From Paenibacillus puerhi (GTDB lineage Bacteria; Bacillota; Bacilli; Paenibacillales; NBRC-103111), in the NCBI RefSeq assembly GCF_009846885.1, contig NZ_WUWM01000002.1:327297-391296 (forward strand): 64,000 bases of DNA, read 5' to 3'. Positions 50,564-58,615 of the stretch are shown here, one piece after another (position 1 is the stretch's first letter; each line of letters begins with the position of its first letter). The notes under the pieces are model-generated. The model ran no database searches and had not been told where the DNA came from. It was given only the letters and a program-made list of their open reading frames with translations. A program made the translations under genes and the position numbers.

Positions 50564-51081
50564 GAGTTCCCTCCTTCGAGCCGGGCTACAGGCATTTGCA
50601 GGCCATCGGTCTGGTCATTGCAGGAATGGTGATCGGAGCCGCTTTGTTCCTCAGTCTTTACAATGAGCGCTTGAATCTGGTCATCGAGCAAAACCGCAGG
50701 CTGCTGACCGAGAAAAGCCGGCTGGAGGGCGATGTCGCCGACCTTCGGAAAACGAAGAACCAGCAGACGACGATCAACCTGCTGAATGTCTATATCGACC
50801 CGTCCGAGCATACCGAAATTGATAAAGTTACCGAAAGCGAGCTTCAGCGCCGCGTGCATGCTCAGTTGAAGCCCATCGTAGTGGGACGCAAAATTTCCGA
50901 ATTCGCCGCCATGCCGGATGTATACGAGCAAATTCTGAAAGAAAAGCCGCTGCTTGGCGTACTGGATAAGGACTATCTCGTCCAGTCGGTCAAATGGATC
51001 GTCCTGACCCAGTCCGAGCTGAAGGTGTGGGTGACCGTCAAGGAATGGAAACGAATTCCGATGTCGATGGCCGGAGGTTGA
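50560..51081 (+). CDS. ytrI: Sporulation membrane protein YtrI
   Basis: A protein of 173 residues. One N-terminal membrane helix (AIGLVIAGMVIGAALFL) is followed by a coiled-coil (ERLNLVIEQNRRLLTEKSRLEGDVADLRK) and a C-terminal alpha/beta domain. The start is the GTG that overlaps the ytrH stop by 4 bp. The ytrH-ytrI pair next to dnaE is conserved in Bacillales, which supports the assignment more than the sequence itself does. Confidence 0.85.
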   Translation: MRVPSFEPGYRHLQAIGLVIAGMVIGAALFLSLYNERLNLVIEQNRRLLTEKSRLEGDVADLRKTKNQQTTINLLNVYIDPSEHTEIDKVTESELQRRVHAQLKPIVVGRKISEFAAMPDVYEQILKEKPLLGVLDKDYLVQSVKWIVLTQSELKVWVTVKEWKRIPMSMAGG

Positions 51082-51146
51082 TTTTCCCGCCTCTTATGGG
51101 CTAAAGTGTATACAACAGACACTTGTCTATAAGGATGTGCTTTCTC

Positions 51147-51443
51147 ATGACGCTCCAAACGATCCAGCTCGCGCTCAGTACGCTTATCGTCATCGCCGTC
51201 GCTTTCTCCGTGTATTACAGCTTCAGGTACCGGCGGCAGTCCGACCCGAGATTGCGGGGGCTGTTATCCTCGCGGATGAACATAGCGATGGGCGTGATGC
51301 TGATCCTCATTGCATTGACTCAATTATTTTTCTTCACCGATTCGGTAACCCGACGTATTTTCGGCACGGTCTGCATGCTGCTCGGCATCTGGAACCTGTT
51401 CGCGGGACTCCGCAATCATATGCACTACAGCCGCAAAGCGTAA
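51147..51443 (+). CDS. YtpI-like small membrane protein
   Basis: A protein of 98 residues with three membrane segments (about 5-25, 45-65 and 70-88) and an Arg-rich cytoplasmic loop (SFRYRRQSDPRLRGLLSSR). Its position between ytrI and ytoI matches Bacillus ytpI. Function unknown. Confidence 0.8.
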   Translation: MTLQTIQLALSTLIVIAVAFSVYYSFRYRRQSDPRLRGLLSSRMNIAMGVMLILIALTQLFFFTDSVTRRIFGTVCMLLGIWNLFAGLRNHMHYSRKA

Positions 51444-51468
51444 AGGATCGGGCAGCGTACCACTTCTG

Positions 51469-51503
51469 AAAAACCTGACAGGGAGCCTTGTCAGGTTTTT
51501 CTT
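51469..51503. terminator. Bidirectional terminator between ytpI-like gene and ytoI
   Basis: A perfect 12-bp stem AAAAACCTGACA/TGTCAGGTTTTT has an 8-nt loop and runs of A and T on the two sides, suited to both convergent genes. Confidence 0.92.
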
Positions 51504-51565
51504 CGTCTGCGCTCTCCGAAAAGCGGGTCCGCGCTCCTCTTCCTCACTCCGACTCCTCTACGCCG

Positions 51566-52915
51566 CTAGGCCGGTTCAATAACCTGGGCCGTCAGCATCG
51601 CCTTGGCGACCAGCGCTCCGTTCAGGTACATCTCCACATCCAGCTTGCCGAACTTGCGGCTGACCTCGATGATCTTGGGACGGATTTCCACCAAGCTGTC
51701 GATCTGCAGCGGCTTCACGAAATAAGACGACATGTTGTCGACCACCAGGTCCACCTTCTTCATGTCCTGGATGGCATGATAGGCGGCCTGGGTCAGAAGC
51801 ACCGTCAGCACGCCCTCGGATACCGTCCCGAGCCGGCCTGTCATCTGCGGCGTAATCGCGCCCCGGAACACCAGCTGGCCAGCCGCATCCCTCTCCTCGG
51901 CGAAGCCGGACCAGATCAGATCCTCGAACGTCTCGCCGTGCTGCGGCTGACGCTGTGCGTGCTGCATGGCCTTCAGCACGTCCTGGCGGCTGATGACGCC
52001 CACGATCTTGCGGCCGGCATCTACAATCGGCAGCAGCTCGATGCCTTCCCATACCATCAGATGGGCGGCTGAGGCGACCGAGGTATTGGCCAGCGCGGTC
52101 ACCGGATTGCGCGTCATCAGCTTGTCGATCGTCTGGCCGCTGGTTGCGCCGATCAAGTCGCGCGGCGTGATCATCCCGATCACGCGGTTCCACTCGTCCA
52201 CTACGGGGAATCGGCTGTGTCCGGTCTCCTCATGCATGCGCTGCCAGTCCTCCATCGACTGGTTGCTTCGGAGCGTGAACACCTGCATCGGCTGAGCGAT
52301 GATGTCGTCGATCAGCAATATTTTTTTCTTGATCAGACGGTCGTAAATAGCGCGGTTGATCATAGAGGCTACCGTAAACGTATCGTAGCTGCTCGAGATA
52401 ATCGGCAGCCTGAGTGCGTCGGCCAGCCTCTTCACCTCGTCGCTTGTTCCGAAGCCGCCGGTGATGAGCACGCCTGCGCCCTGCTCAAGCGCGCACATAT
52501 GCGCCTTGGCCCTGTTCCCGACGATCAGCAAGCTGCCCGGATCGATATAGCGCATCATCGCATCCTGCTGCATGGCGCCGATCACGAATTTGTGCAGCGT
52601 CTTCTCGAGCCCGCTCCGCCCGCCCAGCACGTCGCCGTCCACCATATTGACCACCTCGGCAAACGTGAGCTTATCCAGCTCGTCACGCAGCTTCTTCTCC
52701 ACGCGGACGGTGCCTACCCGCTCCTTGGTCGCCACGAGCCCGATCGCATCGGCCTCCTTGATCGCCCGGTAAGCCGTCCCTTCGCTGACGCCCAGCTTCT
52801 CCGCAACCTTTCGGACGGAAATTTTGCTGCCGATTTTGAGACCCTCGATATATTTTAAAATTTGCTCATGCTTGGTCGCCGCATCCGGCAGAACCGTTCC
52901 GAGTTCATCATCCAT
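51566..52915 (-). CDS. ytoI: HTH-DRTGG-CBS-hotdog regulatory protein (YtoI)
   Basis: About 449 residues from an ATG with AGGAAG upstream. Four parts are visible: an N-terminal helix-turn-helix (SVRKVAEKLGVSEGTAYRAIKEAD), a DRTGG-like domain (about 90-190), two CBS repeats (SRFPVVDEWNRVIGMITPRD and LLPIVDAGRKIVGVISRQD), and a C-terminal hotdog domain. Bacillus YtoI has the same layout and binds c-di-AMP-type or adenine nucleotides in related proteins. It may be a nucleotide-responsive regulator of lipid metabolism, which is inference. Confidence 0.9.
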   Translation of the reverse strand: MDDELGTVLPDAATKHEQILKYIEGLKIGSKISVRKVAEKLGVSEGTAYRAIKEADAIGLVATKERVGTVRVEKKLRDELDKLTFAEVVNMVDGDVLGGRSGLEKTLHKFVIGAMQQDAMMRYIDPGSLLIVGNRAKAHMCALEQGAGVLITGGFGTSDEVKRLADALRLPIISSSYDTFTVASMINRAIYDRLIKKKILLIDDIIAQPMQVFTLRSNQSMEDWQRMHEETGHSRFPVVDEWNRVIGMITPRDLIGATSGQTIDKLMTRNPVTALANTSVASAAHLMVWEGIELLPIVDAGRKIVGVISRQDVLKAMQHAQRQPQHGETFEDLIWSGFAEERDAAGQLVFRGAITPQMTGRLGTVSEGVLTVLLTQAAYHAIQDMKKVDLVVDNMSSYFVKPLQIDSLVEIRPKIIEVSRKFGKLDVEMYLNGALVAKAMLTAQVIEPA

Positions 52916-53139
52916 CTGTTCTATCTTCCTCACATTCACTGTAATAGTCCTGTACTACTACTCCCATCATACCACAGCAAAGCCTCCGTGAGAAATCGGC
53001 CTGTTGAACGCAAGCCTTCGGGCATGCCCTTGCTGCAACAGAACCCCGTCGCTTCGTTCCCGGGAAAATTTTACCCATACAATCAAACGGTCATGCATAG
53101 GATGGAATAGCTCAACTTTATCGGGAGGTGCTGAATCGA

Positions 53140-53466
53140 ATGCCACACATGCCTTATTCCGGGCAGACGCAGTCTGTCTACGAGCTGGACGCCAAGGAAA
53201 TGGAGATTTTGCATACGTGCAAACAGAAGGTTCACTCGATCTGCTCCCAGCATCTGCACAAGCCGGTCCGTATCCAGACCGTTGACGGCAGTACGCATGA
53301 GGGGATTATCGTGCACGTGGATCACACCTTTGTCTATCTTCAGATACCGGCAAGTCATACGCGCGCTTTTTTCCCTCCCTATTATCCGCCCTTCAACCCG
53401 TATTACAGCAACGTGGTACTGCCCCTGGCCTTGTTCAACCTGCTGGCCATCGCTCTGCTTGTTTAA
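53140..53466 (+). CDS. Small unknown protein, LSm-like barrel plus hydrophobic tail
   Basis: A protein of 108 residues from an ATG with GGGAGGTG upstream. Residues about 45-70 (KPVRIQTVDGSTHEGIIVHV, then DHTFVYLQI) look like the strands of a small Sm-type beta-barrel. A Pro/Tyr-rich stretch (FFPPYYPPFNPYY) and a C-terminal hydrophobic helix (VVLPLALFNLLAIALLV) follow. Tyr/Pro-rich tails are common in spore-surface proteins, but no family is recognised. Confidence 0.75.
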   Translation: MPHMPYSGQTQSVYELDAKEMEILHTCKQKVHSICSQHLHKPVRIQTVDGSTHEGIIVHVDHTFVYLQIPASHTRAFFPPYYPPFNPYYSNVVLPLALFNLLAIALLV

Positions 53467-53487
53467 GAGTTCCTCCGCGACAAAAAA

Positions 53488-53524
53488 ATCCGCAGCCGCC
53501 CTGCATTCAGGCGTCTGCGGATTC
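53488..53524 (-). terminator. Terminator of the small membrane-protein gene at 53562
   Basis: AATCCGCAGACGCC...GGCGGCTGCGGATT on the minus strand is followed by TTTTTTTGTCG. The T-run is strong only on the minus strand. Confidence 0.85.
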
Positions 53525-53561
53525 CCTCTGTCCGGCCTTACCGGGCCGGCTGCTTCTGTCT

Positions 53562-53843
53562 TTAGCGCTTCACCTGCAGCAGCTTTCGTTTGCCGGCAAC
53601 GGTCTGCTGAAGCTGCCACCGCTTCATCCGTTTGATACGCAGCAGCTGGCGCTTCTTTTCCTCTTCCACCCCAAGCAGCTCATGCAGATGAGCCGCTACG
53701 ATAAGCAGCGCAAATGCGACCCAGACGACGCCGAAGATCGTGCTCAGATTCGACCAGTCGGCCAGATCGATCCTGGGCACCGCGAACATCAGCATACCTA
53801 GCGCCAGTCCCATGTAAACGATGTTTTTCCAGCCTTTCCCCAT
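53562..53843 (-). CDS. Small two-helix membrane protein of unknown function
   Basis: A protein of 93 residues from the ATG of MGKGWKNIVYMG. Two hydrophobic segments (about 7-22 and 35-52) are followed by a basic tail rich in Lys, Arg and Gln (LLRIKRMKRWQLQQTVAGKR). GGGGAAGAAG lies upstream of the ATG. No family is recognised. It has its own terminator and is 115 bp after the acyltransferase gene. Confidence 0.7.
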   Translation of the reverse strand: MGKGWKNIVYMGLALGMLMFAVPRIDLADWSNLSTIFGVVWVAFALLIVAAHLHELLGVEEEKKRQLLRIKRMKRWQLQQTVAGKRKLLQVKR

Positions 53844-53958
53844 ATGCTTCTTCCCCTTTCTGCAGCTTGTACATCCCGGTTCGTGTTCAAACAGCCAGAT
53901 CCCGGCTCTTGAGCAACCTTGTTGATGTATATGCCCAGTCAGGTCCAATTAGCACTTC

Positions 53959-55059
53959 TTACCCCGTTCCCGGCTTCAAGCCGGAAGGCTTTCGGCGCAC
54001 GAGCTTTCTCGCCGCCCGCTGATAGGCATACACGATGACCCACGGAATGCCCAGCGTGAGAGCGAAGCCGACGAGCGTGTAGACGTGGTACAGCAGGATC
54101 GATCCTCCGTCATAATGATAATGAATCCGGTAGTAGGTCAGCAGCGCCGGGTGCATCAAATACACGCCGAAGGAAACGGAGCCGAGACTGAATAATACCC
54201 GGGAGAGCGCCTTGGACCGCTCGACAATGAACTGTCCCGCCCGGATAAGCGTCATCGCGGCCAAAGCCGCATACCCGAAGAACAAAGCCTGATACGCGTA
54301 AGGGTTGAGCTGCAGCTGCACTCTTCCCTCGGCCAGGAAAATACCGACGAACGCTGCCCCTGCCACTATCGTCGCGGCCAGCACCCAGCCGAAGCTGCGG
54401 CGAAGCCAGGCGGAGAAAGCGGCGTAATGCAGTCCCATCCATCCCCCAAGGGTCAGCATGCTGAAGTAATTAAAGGCCAGGGACGCCATATGCTCGAACG
54501 GCTCCACCCAGTAATGGTACGAGTAAAACGCGGCCTGCACGGCCAATCCGATCCAGCCCATCCATCTCCGGAACCAGGTCCAGCGGCACAGCCACATCAA
54601 TAAAGGAAACATCAGGTAAAACTGGACGATAATCACCATGAAATATAAGTGATACCAAGCGTCTGCCCAGGGCAGCAGCTCCCAGAAGGCCCTTGCATCG
54701 AAGTGAAGCCTGGGCCGGTCGAACATCCATTGATAATACAAGTAATAAAACAAAGACCAGACTACATAAGGGATCAGCACCTGCCTCACTCGCTTGAGGT
54801 AGAACGTCAGTGCCTGCTTGCCTCCGAAATCTGTCTGATATCGGTAAAACAAGACAAGCCCGCTGAGGAGCAGGAATACCGGTACGGCAAAATTGCTCAG
54901 CTTGTTGATCATGAGGTAGAGCGCTTGCGAACCGCTTCCGAGCGGCAGCTCTACCAGAGCGTCGGAAGAGTTGTGAATCGCCAAGACGGCCACTATGGCT
55001 ATCGCCCGGACAAGGTCCAGCTCATGCAGCTTAGGCTGCGTTTTCTTAATTGCTGACAA
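53959..55059 (-). CDS. Acyltransferase 3 family membrane protein
   Basis: About 366 residues with ten or so membrane helices. The first catalytic-type His lies in ELDLVRAIAIVAVLAIHNSSD, and the arrangement FAVPVFLLLSGLVLFYRY follows, as in OafA/WecH-type enzymes that O-acylate sugars or polymers. I favour the TTG at 55059 with AGGAAAGGG upstream; ATG at 55083 or 55131 are alternatives without clear ribosome-binding sites. Substrate unknown. Confidence 0.85.
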   Translation of the reverse strand: MSAIKKTQPKLHELDLVRAIAIVAVLAIHNSSDALVELPLGSGSQALYLMINKLSNFAVPVFLLLSGLVLFYRYQTDFGGKQALTFYLKRVRQVLIPYVVWSLFYYLYYQWMFDRPRLHFDARAFWELLPWADAWYHLYFMVIIVQFYLMFPLLMWLCRWTWFRRWMGWIGLAVQAAFYSYHYWVEPFEHMASLAFNYFSMLTLGGWMGLHYAAFSAWLRRSFGWVLAATIVAGAAFVGIFLAEGRVQLQLNPYAYQALFFGYAALAAMTLIRAGQFIVERSKALSRVLFSLGSVSFGVYLMHPALLTYYRIHYHYDGGSILLYHVYTLVGFALTLGIPWVIVYAYQRAARKLVRRKPSGLKPGTG

Positions 55060-55205
55060 TCGATTCGGCCCTTTCCTCTTCATGTTGTTAGTTAGAACGT
55101 ACCATAATTTCCTGCTGTTCGCCAACTTCATAGCTCAGAAAAAACCGTCCCGTCCTTCCTCGGTGTTCTTTCCTTGCGATAGTGAGAGCGGAAGGGGGCC
55201 ATGGC

Positions 55206-55234
55206 GAATAAATCCAGCAAACCGGCTCATACTA
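55206..55234 (+). promoter_or_regulatory. Sigma-G-like promoter of the Gln-rich gene
   Basis: GAATA, a 17-nt spacer and CATACTA match the sigma-G consensus (GHATR, CATNHTA) at every defined position. The spacing equals that of the SASP promoter at 7364. It lies 40 bp before the start codon. Confidence 0.65.
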
Positions 55235-55273
55235 AATGACGGTATAACCATACGAGAAGGAGGAAGTTCCCTC

Positions 55274-55594
55274 ATGCAGAACAACGTCTCTTATCAGCAG
55301 TTTCTCGAGCAGCAGCAGCAGCAGCGCATGCAGCAGGCTCAGGAGGCCCAGATGGCTTTGGCTCAGTCGGGACTGAGCAATAGCTCTCAGAAGCTTCGCC
55401 AGCTTCAGCAGCAATTCGTCCAGGTGCAGACAGACCTGCAGCAGGCTCAGTCTCAGGTCGAAATCCAGATGCAAGCTCAGCAGCGGCGCATTCAAGAGAT
55501 TCAAGGCCGTCTGCAGCAGTGCATTCAGCAGATGGATACCGTCATTCAAAGCTCCCAGTCCCCGTCTTATTCGCAGGGAACCAGCCTGATGTAA
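55274..55594 (+). CDS. Gln-rich coiled-coil small protein, probably spore-associated
   Basis: A protein of 106 residues with GAAGGAGGAAG upstream. About a third of residues are Gln, with runs (FLEQQQQQRMQQAQEAQ) and heptad-like patterning through residue 90 (LRQLQQQFVQVQTDLQQ). A Ser-rich tail follows. There is one Cys (LQQCIQQMD). No enzyme motif and no signal peptide are seen. The sigma-G-like promoter suggests forespore expression. It precedes a row of coat-type ATP-grasp genes but is separated by a strong terminator. It could be a structural or cross-linked spore protein; function unproven. Confidence 0.8.
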   Translation: MQNNVSYQQFLEQQQQQRMQQAQEAQMALAQSGLSNSSQKLRQLQQQFVQVQTDLQQAQSQVEIQMQAQQRRIQEIQGRLQQCIQQMDTVIQSSQSPSYSQGTSLM

Positions 55595-55611
55595 GGCTTC
55601 TTCTGCATAGC

Positions 55612-55662
55612 GCCCCAGCTTGGACTCTTCCTGCATAAGAAGAGTCCAAGCTGGGGCTTGTT
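55612..55662 (+). terminator. Terminator of the Gln-rich gene
   Basis: A perfect 18-bp stem (GCCCCAGCTTGGACTCTT and its complement, 55612-55629 with 55640-55657) has a 10-nt loop and is followed by TTGTTCG. The gap to the ATP-grasp array (55663-55921) holds a candidate promoter only. Confidence 0.9.
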
Positions 55663-55818
55663 CGCTCTCTCTGCTGCTCTTCACAGCAGGTTCATACTTG
55701 CTCGATGACCCCGGCCGTAAGACGGTCCGGGGATTTTCCCATGCAGCCTCCTTGTCCGTTCCTTGATCCGGCCCATGGCGGTTTCAGACCGCCTGCACAG
55801 ATTCGTTCGTTTTTCTCT

Positions 55819-55847
55819 CACCAAGGGATAAATGCACTCATATGATG
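55819..55847 (+). promoter_or_regulatory. Possible sigma-K promoter of the ATP-grasp array
   Basis: CACC, a 16-nt spacer and CATATGATG resemble the sigma-K pattern (MACM, CATANNNTA) with one mismatch. It lies about 75 bp before the first YheC/YheD-type gene. Mother-cell expression would suit coat proteins. Confidence 0.4.
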
Positions 55848-55921
55848 AAGTAGTTCGTTTCTTAATGTTCCAAGCATGATCGGACCTTGGGAGGACGCTT
55901 CTTGCTGGGAAGGAGTACCGT

Positions 55922-57286
55922 ATGAAAAGAACAAAGGTAAAGATCCAAATACAGTCTCCCGGTACGTCCACAGACGGCTCCATCGTGGCGATCAGCGAAT
56001 CGCTTGTGCGCAAATGGAAGATTCCGCCTCACCAGCCGCTGCAGCTTCGGCTCGGCTCTTTCCGCCAAGAAGTCCGTGTCGTCGCATTCGGCTCTCCCGG
56101 CACTATGCGTCTGAGCGGAGCGCTAGCTTCTCGCATGGGCCTGACGACAGGCCATCAGCTCTGCTTGCAGTATAAAGCGACCAGCAAGGCGTTGGTGCTC
56201 GGACCGTTGATCGGCGTCATGGTCAGCCGGGTTTATGCAGGCGCTCCCGACAAGCCGTTCGGCGCCAACACCGCTTTTTGCCGAGAATTGACGGATGCTT
56301 GCAAGGTGTACGGTGCCGCCGTTTTCTTCAGTACGCCGGATGATCTGATCGCTCAGGGAGATTCGGTGCGCGGCTGGCATTATGCAGGCGGCTGGAGGAA
56401 GGCTTCTTTTCCCTTGCCCCACGTGCTTTACAACCGCTTGACCAGCCGCAAGCTGGAAAACCGCCCAAGCGTACAGCAATTCATCGCCCATGCGAGAAGC
56501 AAACAGAACACCCTGCTGTTCAATGAAAAATATTTGAATAAGTCGGAGGTGTTCGATGCGCTCCGCCAAGAAGCCGGCCTGCAGCAGTACCTGCCGGAAT
56601 CGTACTTGCTCAAGTCGTTCCAGCAGCTCAAGTCGATGTGCGCCAAATACCCTACCGTCTTTCTAAAACCGGTAACCGGCAGTCTGGGCAAAGGCATCAT
56701 CCGCATCCGCAAGGAGGGCGGAGGCTACGCCTGTCATTTTGCGAATCTGAACGGAGCCCGCAAGCTTTCGTACCCGACGCTCTCCGCGCTTTATTCCGCA
56801 CTGGCCGGGAAGATCAAAACCCAGCGCTACCAGATCCAGCAGGGCTTAAATCTGCTGACCGTGGGCGGGCGTCCTGTCGACTTCCGGGCCGTCGTACAGC
56901 GCTGCGAAACCGGTCAATGGAAAGTGACCTCCATCGTGGCCCGTATCGCCGGCAATCATCACTTCGTCTCGAATATCGCCAGGGGCGGCACGCTCAGCAG
57001 CGTAAAGAGTGCGCTGGCGCGCTCCGGCACCCCCGCTGCGGCTGGAGGGCTCTCCAAGCTGAGGCGCGCCTCGCTGCGGATCGCCAAGGGCATCGAAGCC
57101 CGGGTCCAGGGCCACTTCGCCGAGCTTGGCGTCGATCTGGCGCTTGACGCGAGCGGACACGTTTGGCTGATCGAAGTGAATTCGAAGCCCTCGAAGGAAG
57201 ACAACACCCCTCTGTCGACCGAGAATAAAATCCGCCCCTCGGTCAGGCAGCTGGTGCAGTATTCACGGTTCGCCGCGAAATTCTAA
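55922..57286 (+). CDS. YheC/YheD-type coat-associated ATP-grasp protein, long form (array gene 1)
   Basis: A protein of 454 residues with GGGAAGGAG upstream. The first 95 residues are a separate beta-rich domain ending LGPLIGVMVS. An ATP-grasp domain follows: flexible Gly-rich loop FLKPVTGSLGKGIIRI near residue 248, DFRAVVQR near 320, and the metal-binding ELGVDLALD...EVNSKPS near 405-420. ATP-grasp enzymes join a carboxylate to an amine through an acyl-phosphate. YheC and YheD of Bacillus are spore-coat-associated, with unknown substrates. All expected ligands are present, so it may be active. It is the first of five related genes. Confidence 0.93.
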   Translation: MKRTKVKIQIQSPGTSTDGSIVAISESLVRKWKIPPHQPLQLRLGSFRQEVRVVAFGSPGTMRLSGALASRMGLTTGHQLCLQYKATSKALVLGPLIGVMVSRVYAGAPDKPFGANTAFCRELTDACKVYGAAVFFSTPDDLIAQGDSVRGWHYAGGWRKASFPLPHVLYNRLTSRKLENRPSVQQFIAHARSKQNTLLFNEKYLNKSEVFDALRQEAGLQQYLPESYLLKSFQQLKSMCAKYPTVFLKPVTGSLGKGIIRIRKEGGGYACHFANLNGARKLSYPTLSALYSALAGKIKTQRYQIQQGLNLLTVGGRPVDFRAVVQRCETGQWKVTSIVARIAGNHHFVSNIARGGTLSSVKSALARSGTPAAAGGLSKLRRASLRIAKGIEARVQGHFAELGVDLALDASGHVWLIEVNSKPSKEDNTPLSTENKIRPSVRQLVQYSRFAAKF

Positions 57287-57310
57287 GAACGGATGCGAGG
57301 TGAAAAGCTT

Positions 57311-58615
57311 ATGCCGACAGCCGGGCCGCACGCAAGCAGCGTCCGTTCGCTGGGCATCCTGACCACGACAACCCGACATGATCCACCCTTTGAGAATCGG
57401 AGCTTTTACCGCCGATTATGCAGTCTGGGACGCAAGCTCAAGCTGCAGGTTTTTGTATTTACGCCCGAATCTGTGGACTGGGAGCAGTCGGAGGTTTCGG
57501 GCTTCGAATACGATACCAGATCGCAATGCTGGATCGGCCGGTCCTTCGCGCTGCCGGCGCTCGTTTACGACCGCTGCTTCTTCACCACGCGCCGGCAGTA
57601 TACGGAGTATCGACAGACGATGGAGAAGCTGCGCAAGCGGCCGGATATCCGGCTGCTCGGCTGCGGCTTGAAGGGAAAGTGGGACGTACACCGACTGCTA
57701 ACCGCCGACGGCAGGTTTGACCGGTATTTACCTCCAACCGAGCGTCTGCGCAGCACGCGTAGACTCATCCAGTGGCTGGAGCAGTACGGCGAGGCTTTAT
57801 TAAAGCCGTCCGGCGGCTCGCAAGGCCGCGGTGTGCTGCATCTGCGGCAAGAGTCGCGAGATCCGCAGACGCGCTATACCGTGCGCGGCCGAGATGCGCA
57901 CAATACCAGCATCGCGCGCGGCTTCGCGGATACCACCGAGCTGCTCGGCTGGCTCCGGCTCCTCATCGGCGGCCGCAGCTATTTGGTGCAGCGCTATCTG
58001 CGGCTGCACTCTCGCAGCGGCGGCGCCTTTGATGTCCGCGCCCTTGTCCAGAAAAACGGCGCAGGCCGCTGGCAGCTCACCGGTCTCGGTGTCCGCTTGG
58101 GGCAAGACGGCAGCCTCACCTCTAACCTGCACGGCGGCGGACGCGTGGAAGCAGCCGCGCCTTGGCTCTCCCGCGAGTTCGGAGAGAAACGCGCCGAAGC
58201 TATTCTTGCCGAGCTGACCCAGCTCTGCATCTGGGTGCCTGAAGCGCTGGAAGCCGGCCACGGGCGCCTGGCCGAGGTCGGTCTAGATTTTGGGATCGAC
58301 ACGGACAGCCGGATTTGGCTGCTTGAGGCGAATTCCAAGCCGGGCCGCTCCATCTTTACGTATTTGCGCGACGAGCAGGCGCTATCGGCCTCCTTGGCCT
58401 CTCCGCTGCGGTACGCCGATTATTTGCTCGATCTTGCCTCATACGAAGAGGCTGCGGCCGGCACAGTCGTGCAGGCTCAGCGCCGGGCTGCGTGCAGGCG
58501 CCGCCCCGTCCAGGTTCAGCATGAGCCAACCGCTCTCCCGCCTTCCAGAGTATCCGGCAGCTTGTACCGCAAATCAATGCCTAAGCGGCATCGTCCTTTA
58601 GGAGGTCCATCATGA
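57311..58615 (+). CDS. YheC/YheD-type ATP-grasp protein, short form with basic tail (array gene 2)
   Basis: About 434 residues from the ATG with GCGAGGTG upstream. It lacks the N-terminal extra domain and starts directly with SLGILTTTTR. The ATP-grasp motifs are LLKPSGGSQGRGVLHL near residue 163, DVRALVQKNG near 245 and VGLDFGID...EANSKPGRS near 325-342. After the usual end (YADYLLDLASYEE) it carries a tail of about 55 residues rich in Arg (QRRAACRRRPVQ) that the paralogues lack. Its stop overlaps the next ATG by 4 bp. Confidence 0.92.
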   Translation: MPTAGPHASSVRSLGILTTTTRHDPPFENRSFYRRLCSLGRKLKLQVFVFTPESVDWEQSEVSGFEYDTRSQCWIGRSFALPALVYDRCFFTTRRQYTEYRQTMEKLRKRPDIRLLGCGLKGKWDVHRLLTADGRFDRYLPPTERLRSTRRLIQWLEQYGEALLKPSGGSQGRGVLHLRQESRDPQTRYTVRGRDAHNTSIARGFADTTELLGWLRLLIGGRSYLVQRYLRLHSRSGGAFDVRALVQKNGAGRWQLTGLGVRLGQDGSLTSNLHGGGRVEAAAPWLSREFGEKRAEAILAELTQLCIWVPEALEAGHGRLAEVGLDFGIDTDSRIWLLEANSKPGRSIFTYLRDEQALSASLASPLRYADYLLDLASYEEAAAGTVVQAQRRAACRRRPVQVQHEPTALPPSRVSGSLYRKSMPKRHRPLGGPS

